64,000 nucleotides of DNA from Grimontia indica (GTDB lineage Bacteria; Pseudomonadota; Gammaproteobacteria; Enterobacterales; Vibrionaceae). Made by a program: the position numbers and the translations under genes. Positions 45,868 through 55,485 of this stretch are shown here, one piece after another. Every line of letters begins with the position of its first letter. Position 1 is the first letter of the stretch. The stretch is from positions 46,032-110,031 of the forward strand of contig NZ_ANFM02000017.1 in NCBI RefSeq assembly GCF_000333895.2, read 5' to 3'. Below the pieces are notes generated by a model. The model was given only the letters and a program-made list of their open reading frames with translations. It was not told where the DNA came from and made no database searches.

Positions 45868-46530
45868 ATGGACTTTTCCAAACCCAAGCGCCCTGTCGAT
45901 AGGGTGTTTTTGCATTGCAGTGCCAGCGATTCAGAGGCACACGACAACATTGAAACCATGCGAAGATGGCATCTTGAAAGAGGATGGCGGGATGTGGGCT
46001 ATCACTATTTCATCCGAAAGAGTGGCGAGTTGGAGGCTGGTCGCTCATTGGAAGAGGTACCTGCCGCACAACAAGGTCACAATACAGGTTCGATTGCGAT
46101 TTGCCTGCATGGTTTGAAGCAGGAAAAATTCACCAAAGCCCAGTTCGAGCGGCTCATCGCACTTTGTCGGGAAATCGACAAAGCCTATGAAAACCAACTT
46201 ACCTTCCACGGACACTGTGAGGTTTCAGCCAAAACCTGCCCGGCGTTTGACTATAAAACCGTGTTGGGATTAACCGAATCAGGAGACAGAAAAAACGCGC
46301 CAGCAAGTGAGCCGCAGCGGGTTGAGCAGCCCATTCTTGAACTCACCGCCAAAGGTGCCGCTGTTGCTCACCTTCAAGCGCTACTTAATGAAAAGCTGCA
46401 AATAGACCTCACCATCGACGGTCATTTTGGCCAACTCACCAAAGCGGCAGTGATTTCATTTCAGCGAAAGAAAGGACTGGTTGACGACGGCACGGTTGGC
46501 CGAAGAACGTGGGAGAAATTGGTGGCTTAA
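45868..46530 (+). CDS. N-acetylmuramoyl-L-alanine amidase (T7-lysozyme-like) with peptidoglycan-binding domain
   Basis: About 220 residues from ATG 45868, with ATAGG seven bases upstream; a GTG ten codons earlier has a site too close to it. The Amidase_2 domain (about 8-135) has the zinc ligands His in VFLHCSASDS, His in TFHGHCEVS and Cys in KTCPAFDY, and the Tyr of WRDVGYHYFI. A PG_binding_1 domain follows (about 160-220, LTAKGAAVAHLQALLNEKL, DGHFGQLTKAAVISFQ). It lacks a signal peptide, so it resembles phage endolysins or T6SS-type amidases. It stands alone without other phage genes. Confidence 0.87.
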   Translation: MDFSKPKRPVDRVFLHCSASDSEAHDNIETMRRWHLERGWRDVGYHYFIRKSGELEAGRSLEEVPAAQQGHNTGSIAICLHGLKQEKFTKAQFERLIALCREIDKAYENQLTFHGHCEVSAKTCPAFDYKTVLGLTESGDRKNAPASEPQRVEQPILELTAKGAAVAHLQALLNEKLQIDLTIDGHFGQLTKAAVISFQRKKGLVDDGTVGRRTWEKLVA

Positions 46531-46537
46531 AATGAAA

Positions 46538-46560
46538 TCGCCCAACATGTCGTTGGGCGA
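46538..46560. terminator. Hairpin between convergent amidase and CDP-alcohol transferase genes
   Basis: TCGCCCAAC pairs with GTTGGGCGA around a short loop. On the minus strand it runs into ATTTCATTTT, so it probably ends the ynj operon as well as the amidase gene. Confidence 0.82.
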
Positions 46561-46569
46561 CTTGCAAAC

Positions 46570-47187
46570 TCAGCGAATTTGCTTGGCAAGTGTCTGGTAG
46601 CCGTTATAAATGCGCGAGCCTGTGGTAAACCAGCACATCGCGCCAAACACACAGGCAATCGTCACGAAATGTGCAGGGAACAAACACATCAGCATAAAAC
46701 AAAGAATCGTCTCTGAACCTTCGGTCAATCCCGTCATGTAATACAGTGATTTGTTGCTGTAAACCGGGTCATCAATCCCCTGCTTGCTCGCCATGATCGC
46801 GAACGCCAGAAAGCTGCTTCCTGTGCCAATGAAGGAGAAAATCAGGAAAGCGCCCGCCACCGCATTCACTTCTGGGTTCGCCAGAATAAAACCAAATGGC
46901 ACCAGCGAGTAGAACAGGAAATCGAGGCTAATATCCAAAAAGCCACCGGCGTCAGTAATGCCTTGAATCCGCGCCAACGCGCCGTCCAATCCATCCATCA
47001 TTCGGTTGATCATGATGAAAATCAGCGCCAGTTCGTACTGCTGCATCGCCAGCGCTGGCAAAGCCAGAAATCCGATGCAAAAGCCTGCCAAAGTCACCTG
47101 ATTGGCAGAAACGCCCATCTCATCGACCATCTCAGCAAACATCGCCAGCGGGCGCTTTACCACTTTAATGCAAAAACTATCAAGCAT
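46570..47187 (-). CDS. ynjF: CDP-alcohol phosphatidyltransferase family protein (YnjF-like)
   Basis: 205 residues, about six membrane helices. The family motif is visible as MMDGLDGALARIQGITDAGGFLDISLDF (D-x2-D-G-x2-A-R-x8-G-x3-D-x3-D pattern). It probably makes or exchanges a phospholipid head group; the acceptor is unknown. It overlaps the ATPase gene by 8 bp and closes the ynjB-C-D-F-like run, as in E. coli. Confidence 0.85.
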   Translation of the reverse strand: MLDSFCIKVVKRPLAMFAEMVDEMGVSANQVTLAGFCIGFLALPALAMQQYELALIFIMINRMMDGLDGALARIQGITDAGGFLDISLDFLFYSLVPFGFILANPEVNAVAGAFLIFSFIGTGSSFLAFAIMASKQGIDDPVYSNKSLYYMTGLTEGSETILCFMLMCLFPAHFVTIACVFGAMCWFTTGSRIYNGYQTLAKQIR

Positions 47188-47842
47188 GCTGACGCTCCTG
47201 TTGTGTGGCGTGCCAAGGCCAGTTCAGAAGCTGACTGCCTTGAGGAATATCTTCGAGATCATGCGTCACCATCAACGCGGGAATATGGGCTTCTTTCAGC
47301 TGCTCAACCACCCAATCGCGGAACTGGCTGCGCAAGGTTTTATCCAGCTTGCTGAAGGGTTCATCCAGCAGCGCCACTTTGGGTTTTGCTAACAACATTC
47401 GGGTCAGGCTGACACGGGCCCGTTGCCCGCCGGAGATCTGGTCTGGAAACGAGTTCGCCAGCTGTGCCAGCGAGATATTTTTCAACGCCTGCATCGCACG
47501 TTCTTTGCGTTCCGCACCTTTAATGGTATCCGGCAAAGCAAACGCCAGATTTTCCCAAACAGACAGGTGCGGAAACAGTAAGTCATCCTGAAACAGAATG
47601 CCGACTTCGCGCTTGTGCGCCGCCATGCCATCAAGCTTGATGCCATTCAGTTTGATGCAGCCGGAATATTCGAATTCATCTGACAGGTGGCCTGCGACGG
47701 CATCCAACAAAGTGGATTTACCGCAACCACTTGGTCCCATCAGGCACAGCACATCGCCCTTTTCTACACACATGTTCAGCGATGAAAACAGCACCTCGCC
47801 AGAGGACTTACGAATGGCGAGGTTTTCGAGACATAAGCTCAT
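47180..47842 (-). CDS. ynjD: ABC transporter ATPase, YnjD-like
   Basis: 220 residues. Walker A GPSGCGKSTLLDA, Q-loop FQDDLLFPHLSV, signature ISGGQRARVSLTR and Walker B VALLDEPFSKLD are all present. The sequence is of the thiamine/putrescine-type importer class. It overlaps ynjC by 35 bp. The substrate of the YnjBCD system is not established. Confidence 0.9.
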   Translation of the reverse strand: MSLCLENLAIRKSSGEVLFSSLNMCVEKGDVLCLMGPSGCGKSTLLDAVAGHLSDEFEYSGCIKLNGIKLDGMAAHKREVGILFQDDLLFPHLSVWENLAFALPDTIKGAERKERAMQALKNISLAQLANSFPDQISGGQRARVSLTRMLLAKPKVALLDEPFSKLDKTLRSQFRDWVVEQLKEAHIPALMVTHDLEDIPQGSQLLNWPWHATQQERQHA

Positions 47843-49511
47843 TGTGAAACAACTCTTTGATTGGTTTGCGGCGAAGCGTTAGCTGCAAACGGCTTGTCAG
47901 GATCGCCAGCGAGAAGAACAGGAACGGCAGCAATGCCTGCCAAATAGCGTAAATCGCCGTAACACGACGATCGAAGCCGCTGGAAAGCGCCACCGCTTCC
48001 GTGGTCAATGTGGTAATGCGTCCTGCCCCCAGCACCAGTGTCGGCAGATATTGCGCCAGACTGACGCTGATACCAATTGCCCAAGCGAACAGAATCGCGG
48101 GCAACAGGATGGGCATTTTCACTTTAAGCCAGACGCGGAGTGGCGATTTACCCAGACTCAACGCCGCGCGGGTTAAACGCTCGTCGTAGCTGCGCCAAGG
48201 GCCGTCCAGCGAAAGATAAACATACGGGAAAGCAAAGAACAGATGCGCCCAGCAGACCCAGAAAAAGTGTGCGTCGCCATTCACGTAAAGTGTGGCAACC
48301 TGCATGCCAAACAGGATGGAAAGCTGCGGCACCAGCATTGGCACAGCAATGATGTAACCCGGCACCTGAATGCGGTGACGCAGGCGGTATTCGTGCGCCA
48401 GTAACGCCATCACCAAAGCCAACGTGGCGGAGATCAGCGCGATGACGATGCTCTGCTCAATCGAGCCAAGAATGGCATCCCACTCATATTCCCAGAAGCG
48501 CAGACTGTATCGGCTTGGTAATAAATCCGGGAAGCGCCAGCGCTGCGCTGCGCTCCAGATTAGCATCAGCGGGATCATCGAAATCGAGAGTGTCAGCATA
48601 CCCGCAAACAGGGTTTTTCCCGGTAACGCGAAACCTGTACGCCCAGCATATTGCCATTGCTTGAAGCCTTGGGTGACCGCCCATTCAATCAGACGCGCAA
48701 CACCAATAAGCACAAGGGAGATCGCCAGCAACACCACAGCGCCTGCCGACGCGCGCGGTAGCAGCGCTAAGTCAGGATCGTTAAACCATTGCCACACCAA
48801 CACCGCAAAGGTTGGCGGGTTGGTTGGGCCAATGATCAATGCCACATCCACTACCGACAAGCCATAGGCCATGACCGCCAGCAATGGAAAACGCAGCTTG
48901 GACAGCCACTGCGGGAACACGCATTTCCACCAGGCTTCCGCACGCGAATACCCCAGTGAAGCGGCGACTTTTTCCACTCTGTTCACTTTCACCTGCTGGA
49001 GAATGGAAATACTCATCAGCAGCAGGAACGGCACCTCTTTCAATGCCAGCATCAGGATTAAACCCAGCGCGTGCGGGTCTTTGATCAGCAGCGCGAGATC
49101 AGACGCATTTGGATCAGCGCTAATGCCAACCACATCCAGCAAACGCATTCCCATCCCCGTTGGGGCAAACAGGAAGGCAAAGCCAATGGCAAAGGCCACA
49201 TGCGGTACAGCCAGCAAAGGAGAAAGGGAGACCTCGACCTTACGCCAGAACCTAGTTCCCCAGGTTGCCTGCAGAATGGTAAATGTCAGCAAACACGCCA
49301 GATACGTGCTCGCTAATCCGGAATAGACCGTCATGCCAATCGAACGCCAAACGCCTTCCCAAGCGAACACTTTGGAAAATCCGTTCAGCGAGACGAGGTG
49401 CATGTCGAGCGGCGGAATGTAGCCCACTGAAGAGACAGCAACACCCGCCAACCCAAACAGGGTCGGCAGGACGCAGATAAGAAGAATGAACAGATAGCTC
49501 GCGCGTAACAT
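47808..49511 (-). CDS. ynjC: ABC transporter permease, YnjC-like, two fused halves
   Basis: 567 residues from ATG 49511, which has TTAGGTG just upstream; the upstream GTG at 49541 would overlap ynjB by 25 bp. About 12 membrane helices form two BPD_transp_1 domains, each with the EAA-like loop (AASLGYSRAEAWWKCVFP; RAALSLGKSPLRVWLKVKMP). It is the membrane part of the importer with YnjB and YnjD. Ends inside ynjD. Confidence 0.9.
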   Translation of the reverse strand: MLRASYLFILLICVLPTLFGLAGVAVSSVGYIPPLDMHLVSLNGFSKVFAWEGVWRSIGMTVYSGLASTYLACLLTFTILQATWGTRFWRKVEVSLSPLLAVPHVAFAIGFAFLFAPTGMGMRLLDVVGISADPNASDLALLIKDPHALGLILMLALKEVPFLLLMSISILQQVKVNRVEKVAASLGYSRAEAWWKCVFPQWLSKLRFPLLAVMAYGLSVVDVALIIGPTNPPTFAVLVWQWFNDPDLALLPRASAGAVVLLAISLVLIGVARLIEWAVTQGFKQWQYAGRTGFALPGKTLFAGMLTLSISMIPLMLIWSAAQRWRFPDLLPSRYSLRFWEYEWDAILGSIEQSIVIALISATLALVMALLAHEYRLRHRIQVPGYIIAVPMLVPQLSILFGMQVATLYVNGDAHFFWVCWAHLFFAFPYVYLSLDGPWRSYDERLTRAALSLGKSPLRVWLKVKMPILLPAILFAWAIGISVSLAQYLPTLVLGAGRITTLTTEAVALSSGFDRRVTAIYAIWQALLPFLFFSLAILTSRLQLTLRRKPIKELFHNELMSRKPRHS

Positions 49512-49516
49512 CACAC

Positions 49517-50665
49517 CTAACTTCCGTAGCGTTGTAGCCACTCTTTTTCGATGGCACTTTGCCAGCTTGGGTGGGTTTCAGGCACTGATTTGAACGGCTT
49601 GTGTTCTTTCGCCGATCCTGAAAGGAATTCGGTTTTCAGTACGGATGGATCACCCCAAATATCGATATTGCCTTTGCGTGATTGCGCTTCAGGACACATC
49701 AAAAAGTTAATGACCACTAACGCCCCAGCCTTTGCATTGGCGTTCCATGGCACCGCCAGATAATGAATGTTCGACAGCGCGCCGAAATCCATCGCGTAAG
49801 CTTTAGTGCTTTCCGCAAGGTTACCCGTGGCATGGGCAGCATAAACCGCGTTTGGGTTGAAAGTGATCGCCAGATCGATTTGACCATCATCCAGCAATTG
49901 CAGCGTTTCGGCTGTGCCTGCCGGGAATTGCTTGCCACCACGCCAAGCCACTTGATGGAACGCATCCAGATAGTCCCAAAGCGGTTTGGTAACAGCTGCA
50001 TAATCTGTTTCAGACACGTTTTTCTGCAGACGTGGATCGTTCGATGTCAGTTCAATCAGCAAAGACTTCAAAAAACTGGTGCCGTGAAATTCCGGTGGTC
50101 GTGGGTATGTCAGTCGGTTTGGATTCGCCTGCGCATATTTCAGCATGTCCGCGTAAGAACGTGGCGGAGATGAAAGCTCTTCCTCGTCATAGATAAACAC
50201 CAGTTGCCCCATGCCCCATGGCGCTTCCAGCCCTTCTGTTGGCTCGGAAAAATCCACGGTCACAGGCAGTGACTGATCCACGTACTGCCAGCTTGGTAAT
50301 TCTTCGACAAATGGCCCAAACAGCAGTTGATTATCTTTGAGGGATTTGAAGTTTTCGCCGTTAATCCAGAGCATATCAACGCTGCCACCCTGCGCTTTGC
50401 CTGCAGCCTTTTCTGCAATCAGGCGCGTAGTGGATTCGGTAATGTCTGTCACTTTGACGTGATGAAGCGTGACATCGTAACGACGCTTAAGCTCTTTTTT
50501 TGCCCAACCCAGATAACGGTTTATTTCCTGATTACCGCCCCAGGCGTGGAAGTAAACGTGTTGTCCGGCAGCCTCGGCTTCAATCTGCTGCCAGTTTTCG
50601 GTGTCCGTCGCAGACACAGAGAAGGTGGTGACCGCTAAAGCAAGCGCGGTGAAAAGGTTTTTCAT
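49517..50665 (-). CDS. ynjB: ABC transporter substrate-binding protein, YnjB-like
   Basis: 382 residues with signal peptide MKNLFTALALAVTTFSVSA. The YnjB family is recognised by VYFHAWGGNQEINRYLGWAKKEL and GGSVDMLWINGENFKSLK. It is the periplasmic binding protein of the system, delivering ligand to YnjC. A 5-bp gap separates it from ynjC; it stands behind a terminator from the TVP38 gene. Confidence 0.92.
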   Translation of the reverse strand: MKNLFTALALAVTTFSVSATDTENWQQIEAEAAGQHVYFHAWGGNQEINRYLGWAKKELKRRYDVTLHHVKVTDITESTTRLIAEKAAGKAQGGSVDMLWINGENFKSLKDNQLLFGPFVEELPSWQYVDQSLPVTVDFSEPTEGLEAPWGMGQLVFIYDEEELSSPPRSYADMLKYAQANPNRLTYPRPPEFHGTSFLKSLLIELTSNDPRLQKNVSETDYAAVTKPLWDYLDAFHQVAWRGGKQFPAGTAETLQLLDDGQIDLAITFNPNAVYAAHATGNLAESTKAYAMDFGALSNIHYLAVPWNANAKAGALVVINFLMCPEAQSRKGNIDIWGDPSVLKTEFLSGSAKEHKPFKSVPETHPSWQSAIEKEWLQRYGS

Positions 50666-50700
50666 ACTACTTCGTTTTTATAAATTTCTAGGGCGTTAAA

Positions 50701-50737
50701 AAGACGAAAATCGCCCCTTACGCGCGGCAAGGGACGA
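50701..50737 (-). terminator. Terminator between TVP38 and ynjB
   Basis: On the minus strand TCGTCCCTT...AAGGGGCGA (one mismatch) is followed by TTTTCGTCTTTTT. It lies 32 bp past the TVP38 stop and before ynjB, so ynjB may have its own promoter or be read through. Confidence 0.75.
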
Positions 50738-50768
50738 TACAATATTCACTTTCGAATCCAGCGCAAGC

Positions 50769-51446
50769 TTATTTAGACAGTTCCGCCATATCGATGCCTT
50801 TTTTCTTCGCGATGTATTTCGGGATCAGAGACATGCCGAACAGCACCAGACCCGCAACCGCGAATTTCACCAGCAGCATTGCCGACACGCCGTTAGTCGC
50901 GATGTCACCCGCCATGTAAGCGAAGATGAAAGCGCCAGGTGCCATAGTGATCATTGAAACCAGCGCGAAAGTGCTCAGGCTCAGACCAGTCAGGCCGTAT
51001 GCGTAGTTTTGCAGGCTGAATGGGAACACTGGAACCAAACGGGTCAGGATCAGGAAGCTGGTACCGTTTTGTGCAACACCGTCATCAATTTTCTTGAAGA
51101 TTGGGTTGGTGCCAAACTTTTTCATGATGGTGCCACGCAGCAGGAAGCGAGCGACAACAAACGCTGCAGACGCACCCACAGTTGCAGCTACCAGTGCCAG
51201 AATACCGCCTTGAACCGGGCCAAAGACGATACCCGCAACGATGGTGAACGCACTGCCTGGCAGCATGAAGATACAGGCGAAAACGTAAGCAATCAGGAAT
51301 ACCACGTAACCCATTGCGCCGAAGCTTGCGATCCAAGCTTGCAGGCTTTGGATGTCAGTGATGATTTCCAGAATGCCGCTTTGTTTCGCTGCAAACAGAA
51401 CAGCGGCGATAACCGCAACGATCAGACCTATTTTTAGAAATTTCAT
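50769..51446 (-). CDS. TVP38/TMEM64 family membrane protein (YdjX/YdjZ-like)
   Basis: 225 residues, about five to six membrane helices. The SNARE-associated/VTT domain is clear: GSAFTIVAGIVFGPVQGGILALVAATVGASAAFVVARFLLRG, then LVPVFPFSLQNYAYGLTGLS. The ydjX/ydjZ homologues in E. coli lie next to the ynjA-F genes, which matches this order. The function is not firmly known (membrane lipid or ion balance). Confidence 0.85.
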   Translation of the reverse strand: MKFLKIGLIVAVIAAVLFAAKQSGILEIITDIQSLQAWIASFGAMGYVVFLIAYVFACIFMLPGSAFTIVAGIVFGPVQGGILALVAATVGASAAFVVARFLLRGTIMKKFGTNPIFKKIDDGVAQNGTSFLILTRLVPVFPFSLQNYAYGLTGLSLSTFALVSMITMAPGAFIFAYMAGDIATNGVSAMLLVKFAVAGLVLFGMSLIPKYIAKKKGIDMAELSK

Positions 51447-51652
51447 GAGTATTTACCCGAAAAATAAAGAATTCTGCTTTTTCCTGAAGAAGGCGTTCGG
51501 CCTTGAATGTGCGCTTTTTGTTTGCTTAGGGGCTCCCGTTAGGCCCAGACGCATCCTAAAAGCACACCGAACGACTTCTTAAGGCAAGAAACTCGCCGGG
51601 CGAAACTGCAGGAGACAACTGCGTATCGCTCAACACCCGGCGGCTTCTTAAT

Positions 51653-52423
51653 TCACACTGACATGCACTTAATCAGGCCAGCTTTTGACTTGTAGCGGTT
51701 GAACCAAGCTTTTGCAGGGTTAGCCAGTACGTTCACTGGTGGCGCAGTATCTTGCATCACAACCGGACCGAACATTAGATCCAGAATGTGCCAAGATTTC
51801 GCGCCCACACCCATCATGGATGCACGACATGCTGCGCAGTAAACCACCACGTGGTCAGTTTCAAACTCATCAACACGACGCTGAACCACACGGGTTGCCA
51901 CGTCAGGGTTAGCCGGTACAACCATGCCACCGAAGCCACAGCAGCGCGTATTTTCGCGGGTGTGTTCTGGCTCAGCGGTTTTGTAGCCCAGCTCGTTCAG
52001 GATCCAACGGATACCGTCTTGCAGTTCTTTCTCGTAGCGGGTTGAGCAAGAGTCGTGAATGGTGAATACCACGTCGCTGTCTTTTGCTTTGCCCACCAGC
52101 TCTTTTGGCAGACCGATTTTTGGCAGCAATTTCCACAGAGAAACGGGCTTTTGCGTACCACCCGATTTCTTGATCATGCCGTAGCAGCTTTGGCACGCCA
52201 CGATCACTTCGTCTGCTTGTAGCTTGTCAAAGTCAGCTTGCAGCTGGCCGTAACGCTCTTTGAATTTGTCTGCCTGACCAATCGCTGCAGTTGGCTTACC
52301 ACAACATTTCTGAACTGCACCCATTTCCGGGAACACGTTTTTCAGGTGTTGTGCAATCGCCGCGACACCTTCTGGCGAGTAGGATGGCAGGCTGCATCCT
52401 GGCATGAATACTTTATTGGTCAT
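51653..52423 (-). CDS. HdrB-like iron-sulfur protein with two CCG domains
   Basis: 256 residues. The heterodisulfide-reductase-B type CCG domains are CxxC-like sets: QKCCGKPTAAIGQ with VACQSCYGMIKKSG, and TRCCGFGGMVVPANPDV with VVYCAACRASMM. Two cysteine-rich clusters suit a non-cubane 4Fe-4S cluster that splits disulfides. The gene overlaps the upstream flavoprotein gene by 4 bp, so they are likely one complex. Confidence 0.85.
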   Translation of the reverse strand: MTNKVFMPGCSLPSYSPEGVAAIAQHLKNVFPEMGAVQKCCGKPTAAIGQADKFKERYGQLQADFDKLQADEVIVACQSCYGMIKKSGGTQKPVSLWKLLPKIGLPKELVGKAKDSDVVFTIHDSCSTRYEKELQDGIRWILNELGYKTAEPEHTRENTRCCGFGGMVVPANPDVATRVVQRRVDEFETDHVVVYCAACRASMMGVGAKSWHILDLMFGPVVMQDTAPPVNVLANPAKAWFNRYKSKAGLIKCMSV

Positions 52424-54216
52424 TTTGTGGTTACCGCGCGTTTAGCCATTGTGAAGAATTTCGAGAAGCCCAGCTTCTGGTGCATGTTGATTGCCTTGTG
52501 GCCTTTCATTGGCGATTCGCCATTGTTCGCATTAACGAAGTCAACACGGGCGCCAAGGAAGATATCCTTCATTGGGTAATCTTTAGGACAAACGATGGTG
52601 CACTGGTCACAGGCATTACAGGAGTAAGCCAGAAGTGGGTCCATCTCTTTGTTGTTCACGAAGTCGCTGAACAGGGTCTTCGGACAGTCGCCGAAGTCGT
52701 TCATCATGATGCACTCGCTCATACACAGCTTGCAGGTACACTGCAGGCAGCGGCTTGATTCCTGCTTGATTTGCTCTTGGGTGAAACCAAGGTCAACCTG
52801 TGCGAAATCGCGCTTGCGCACTTCGGCATCACGCAGTTCACCGTGTAGACGAGGAACATCGGTAGTGCCTTTAGGCAGTGGGATGTCCAGACGAGACTTG
52901 TAGCTGTACTCTTCCTGGAAATCGCGGCCTTCTTCCAAAGGACGACCCGCGAACTGACGCTCGATGCTCATGGCTGCTTTACGACCCAGTGCCATCGCTT
53001 CAATCACGATGTTACCGCCAGCCGCATCACCTGCGACGTAAACCCCCTCCAGCGAAGTTGCCAGCGTGTCTTTGTCGACCACGTAGCGACCGCCACGGGT
53101 GGTTTCCAGCGCGCCGTCAGTGATGTCTGCCACCAGCTGACCGGTTGCGAATACCACAGTATCGACTTCGATAGTGCGGGTTTCATCGCTGTAGCTTGGT
53201 GCGAAGTTGCCGTTTTCGTCGAAGATAGACAGCACGCGACGCAGAGTAATTGAGGTCACTTTACCGTCTTTCTCTTCGATAGAGATTGGACCCCAGCCAG
53301 CGTTGAAGACCACGCCTTCTTCCAGCGACTCTTCGATTTCAACATGGCTTGCTGGCAGTTTTTCCATCGCTTCCAGAGAGCACTGGTAAACTTCATCAGC
53401 ACCGATACGCCATGATGAACGTGCACAGTCCATCGCCACGTCACCACCGCCGATCACCATTACTCGTTTGCCTGCGCGGGGGAATGCACGGGTTTCAGAG
53501 ATTTCTTTCAGGTATTCAACCGCAGAGAATACGCCTTCAGACTGGTGACCAGGCAGCGGGATGATAGAACCCACGTGCGCACCGTGTGCCAGAACCACTG
53601 CATCGTGTGTATTGCGCAGTTCTTCAAATGTAATGTCTTTGCCGATTTCCACACCGAACTTGGTTTCGATGCCCAGCATATCCAGGTAGCTGTATTCGAA
53701 ATCGATAACATGGCGTGGCAGACGGTACTCAGGAATACCTACACGCATCATGCCGCCGTACACGTCCATTTTTTCGAAGATAGTGACGTCGTGACCTTTG
53801 CGGCGAAGTTCAATTGCCGCCTGTGCACCCGCAGGGCCAGCACCGATGATCGCGATTTTCTTGCCAGTTGGATTCAGAACCGCCAGATCCCAGTTCTCTT
53901 TGTTATCCATTTTTTCTGCAACGAAGCGTTTGATGCCCGCCACGCTGATGCCCTGACCGTATTCAGTCTGGCGACGACATGCCTGCTCACACGGGTGCGC
54001 ACAGATGCGACCCAGCGTTTGTGGCAGGAACAGTTTGCCGCGGATCACGTCCAGTGCTTCTTGATACTTGCCTTCGCCAGCCAGACGTACGTACTGCTTA
54101 ACGTCAGTGTGCATTGGACATGCAGTTTGGCATGCTGGGTCTGCATCACCCATACAGCCGTCTACTACGCGTTGTGCCGCGTCGTAGAGCTTTTGACTAA
54201 AAATGACATTGTTCAT
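52420..54216 (-). CDS. GltD-like FAD/NAD(P) oxidoreductase with N- and C-terminal iron-sulfur domains
   Basis: 598 residues. The N-terminal part (about 15-105) is the Fer4_20-type Cys-rich domain (DPACQTACPMHTDVKQYVRL; ICAHPCEQACRRQ). FAD-binding KIAIIGAGPAGAQAAIELRR and NAD(P)-binding RVMVIGGGDVAMDCARSSWRIG follow. The C terminus has two ferredoxin-type motifs (CLQCTCKLCMSECI; CNACDQCTIVCPKDYP). It is like GltD or sulfide-dehydrogenase-type enzymes but longer. With the HdrB-like gene downstream and a sulfurtransferase upstream it suggests a sulfur or disulfide redox step. Confidence 0.87.
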   Translation of the reverse strand: MNNVIFSQKLYDAAQRVVDGCMGDADPACQTACPMHTDVKQYVRLAGEGKYQEALDVIRGKLFLPQTLGRICAHPCEQACRRQTEYGQGISVAGIKRFVAEKMDNKENWDLAVLNPTGKKIAIIGAGPAGAQAAIELRRKGHDVTIFEKMDVYGGMMRVGIPEYRLPRHVIDFEYSYLDMLGIETKFGVEIGKDITFEELRNTHDAVVLAHGAHVGSIIPLPGHQSEGVFSAVEYLKEISETRAFPRAGKRVMVIGGGDVAMDCARSSWRIGADEVYQCSLEAMEKLPASHVEIEESLEEGVVFNAGWGPISIEEKDGKVTSITLRRVLSIFDENGNFAPSYSDETRTIEVDTVVFATGQLVADITDGALETTRGGRYVVDKDTLATSLEGVYVAGDAAGGNIVIEAMALGRKAAMSIERQFAGRPLEEGRDFQEEYSYKSRLDIPLPKGTTDVPRLHGELRDAEVRKRDFAQVDLGFTQEQIKQESSRCLQCTCKLCMSECIMMNDFGDCPKTLFSDFVNNKEMDPLLAYSCNACDQCTIVCPKDYPMKDIFLGARVDFVNANNGESPMKGHKAINMHQKLGFSKFFTMAKRAVTTK

Positions 54217-54300
54217 TGTTGTTATGATTCCGGTATATGTAATTCTTTTGGCAGTACCTACTCAGACGCAGTGCTCAAGTGTGTCTGGGTAAGTCATTGA

Positions 54301-55290
54301 TTAGCTTTTCTTCGCACCGCTTTGCACTGGAATATCCGCACGATTTTGTTCGTAGTGCGCGTAGCTGTACTCAATCCAAGAACCGTCGTAGTTGTAGACG
54401 TCTTGTGCACCCAGAACTTCTTCCAGAACCATCATGGTGTGTGCAGAACGAACGCCTGATTGACAGTAGGCAATCACTTTCTTGCCTTTAATCACGTCGC
54501 CGTACAGGGCTTGCAGTTCTTCTGCAGACTTCAGTGTGGTGTCGTCGTTCAGCGCTTTGGTCCAGTTGATGTGAACACTGCCAGGGATAGTGCCCGGGCC
54601 AAATGCGCCAGATACTGTGGTGCTGCCATCAAATTCCGCGGTGCCACGGGTATCCAGAATCACCCAGTCAGCGGTGTTTTGCGCTGCCAGAACCATATCC
54701 AGTGTTGCCAGTGCTGATTCTTCGCTTTGTGGCGCAGGGGCTTTGTACTGAGATGCTGTCACCGTTGGGTTTGCATTGCCTGTTGGGAGGCCTTCACCAA
54801 TCCACGCATTCAGGCCGCCATCCAGGTAGCGCACATCTTCATGGCCCAGGTTTTTGATTTGCCAGAACAGGCGGGCTGCATCGTGGTGAGAGTTTGCAGC
54901 GTAAACCACAATGGTGGTTTCCGGTGTTGCACCGTAGCTGCTCAGCAGGGATTCCATTTCTTCGACTGAGTTGCGCATGCCGTCAAACTCATACGCGTCT
55001 TTCGCTGCAGAGTAATCAGGACGCCACATTGAGAATGAACCTTCGATAGGTGCATCTGGCTTCATTGGGTTCAGCGCGCCGATCACAACCACATCCAGAT
55101 CGCGATCCATCATCTGCTTCACTTCCTGTGCAGAAACGAACGCTTCTGGGTTCGCGTACTCAGCAAACTTCTGATCTAACACTTCAGCACTTACCTGAAC
55201 CGCCTCTGCACCGAACATGCTGGTGTAGCCGACATAACCTGCTGCCAGAACAGCAGCGACAACGCCGATTGCAACTGTCGATTTTTTCAT
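54301..55290 (-). CDS. ynjE: Membrane-anchored sulfurtransferase with two rhodanese domains (YnjE-like)
   Basis: 329 residues. N-terminal anchor or signal (KKSTVAIGVVAAVLAAGYVGY) followed by two rhodanese domains (about 55-165 and 190-310). The first has no cysteine in its loop (YAANSHHDAARLF); the second carries the active loop VIAYCQSGVRSAHTM. It would move sulfur in the periplasm, for example from thiosulfate or tetrathionate. First gene of the minus-strand cluster, 84 bp before the flavoprotein gene, and divergent from the sensor kinase. Confidence 0.87.
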   Translation of the reverse strand: MKKSTVAIGVVAAVLAAGYVGYTSMFGAEAVQVSAEVLDQKFAEYANPEAFVSAQEVKQMMDRDLDVVVIGALNPMKPDAPIEGSFSMWRPDYSAAKDAYEFDGMRNSVEEMESLLSSYGATPETTIVVYAANSHHDAARLFWQIKNLGHEDVRYLDGGLNAWIGEGLPTGNANPTVTASQYKAPAPQSEESALATLDMVLAAQNTADWVILDTRGTAEFDGSTTVSGAFGPGTIPGSVHINWTKALNDDTTLKSAEELQALYGDVIKGKKVIAYCQSGVRSAHTMMVLEEVLGAQDVYNYDGSWIEYSYAHYEQNRADIPVQSGAKKS

Positions 55291-55485
55291 CGTGAAATTC
55301 CCAAGATTATTAAAAATTTTTCTGCCTTATCAAGGGCAAAAGGAAATCAATAACGGGATGCTGAATACTCGGCTTTATGATTCGTTTTAAGTGCCAATCT
55401 TACTGCCAGCATCGCGCTCAAAATGCGTTGGGTTGACCGCTCCGGGTCAGTAGCACGGATTGTGTGTGAAGGAAGGTTTGCGGGA

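Noticed and set aside
53545..54300. Plus-strand frame of about 251 codons
   Set aside because: Antisense shadow of the GltD-like gene.
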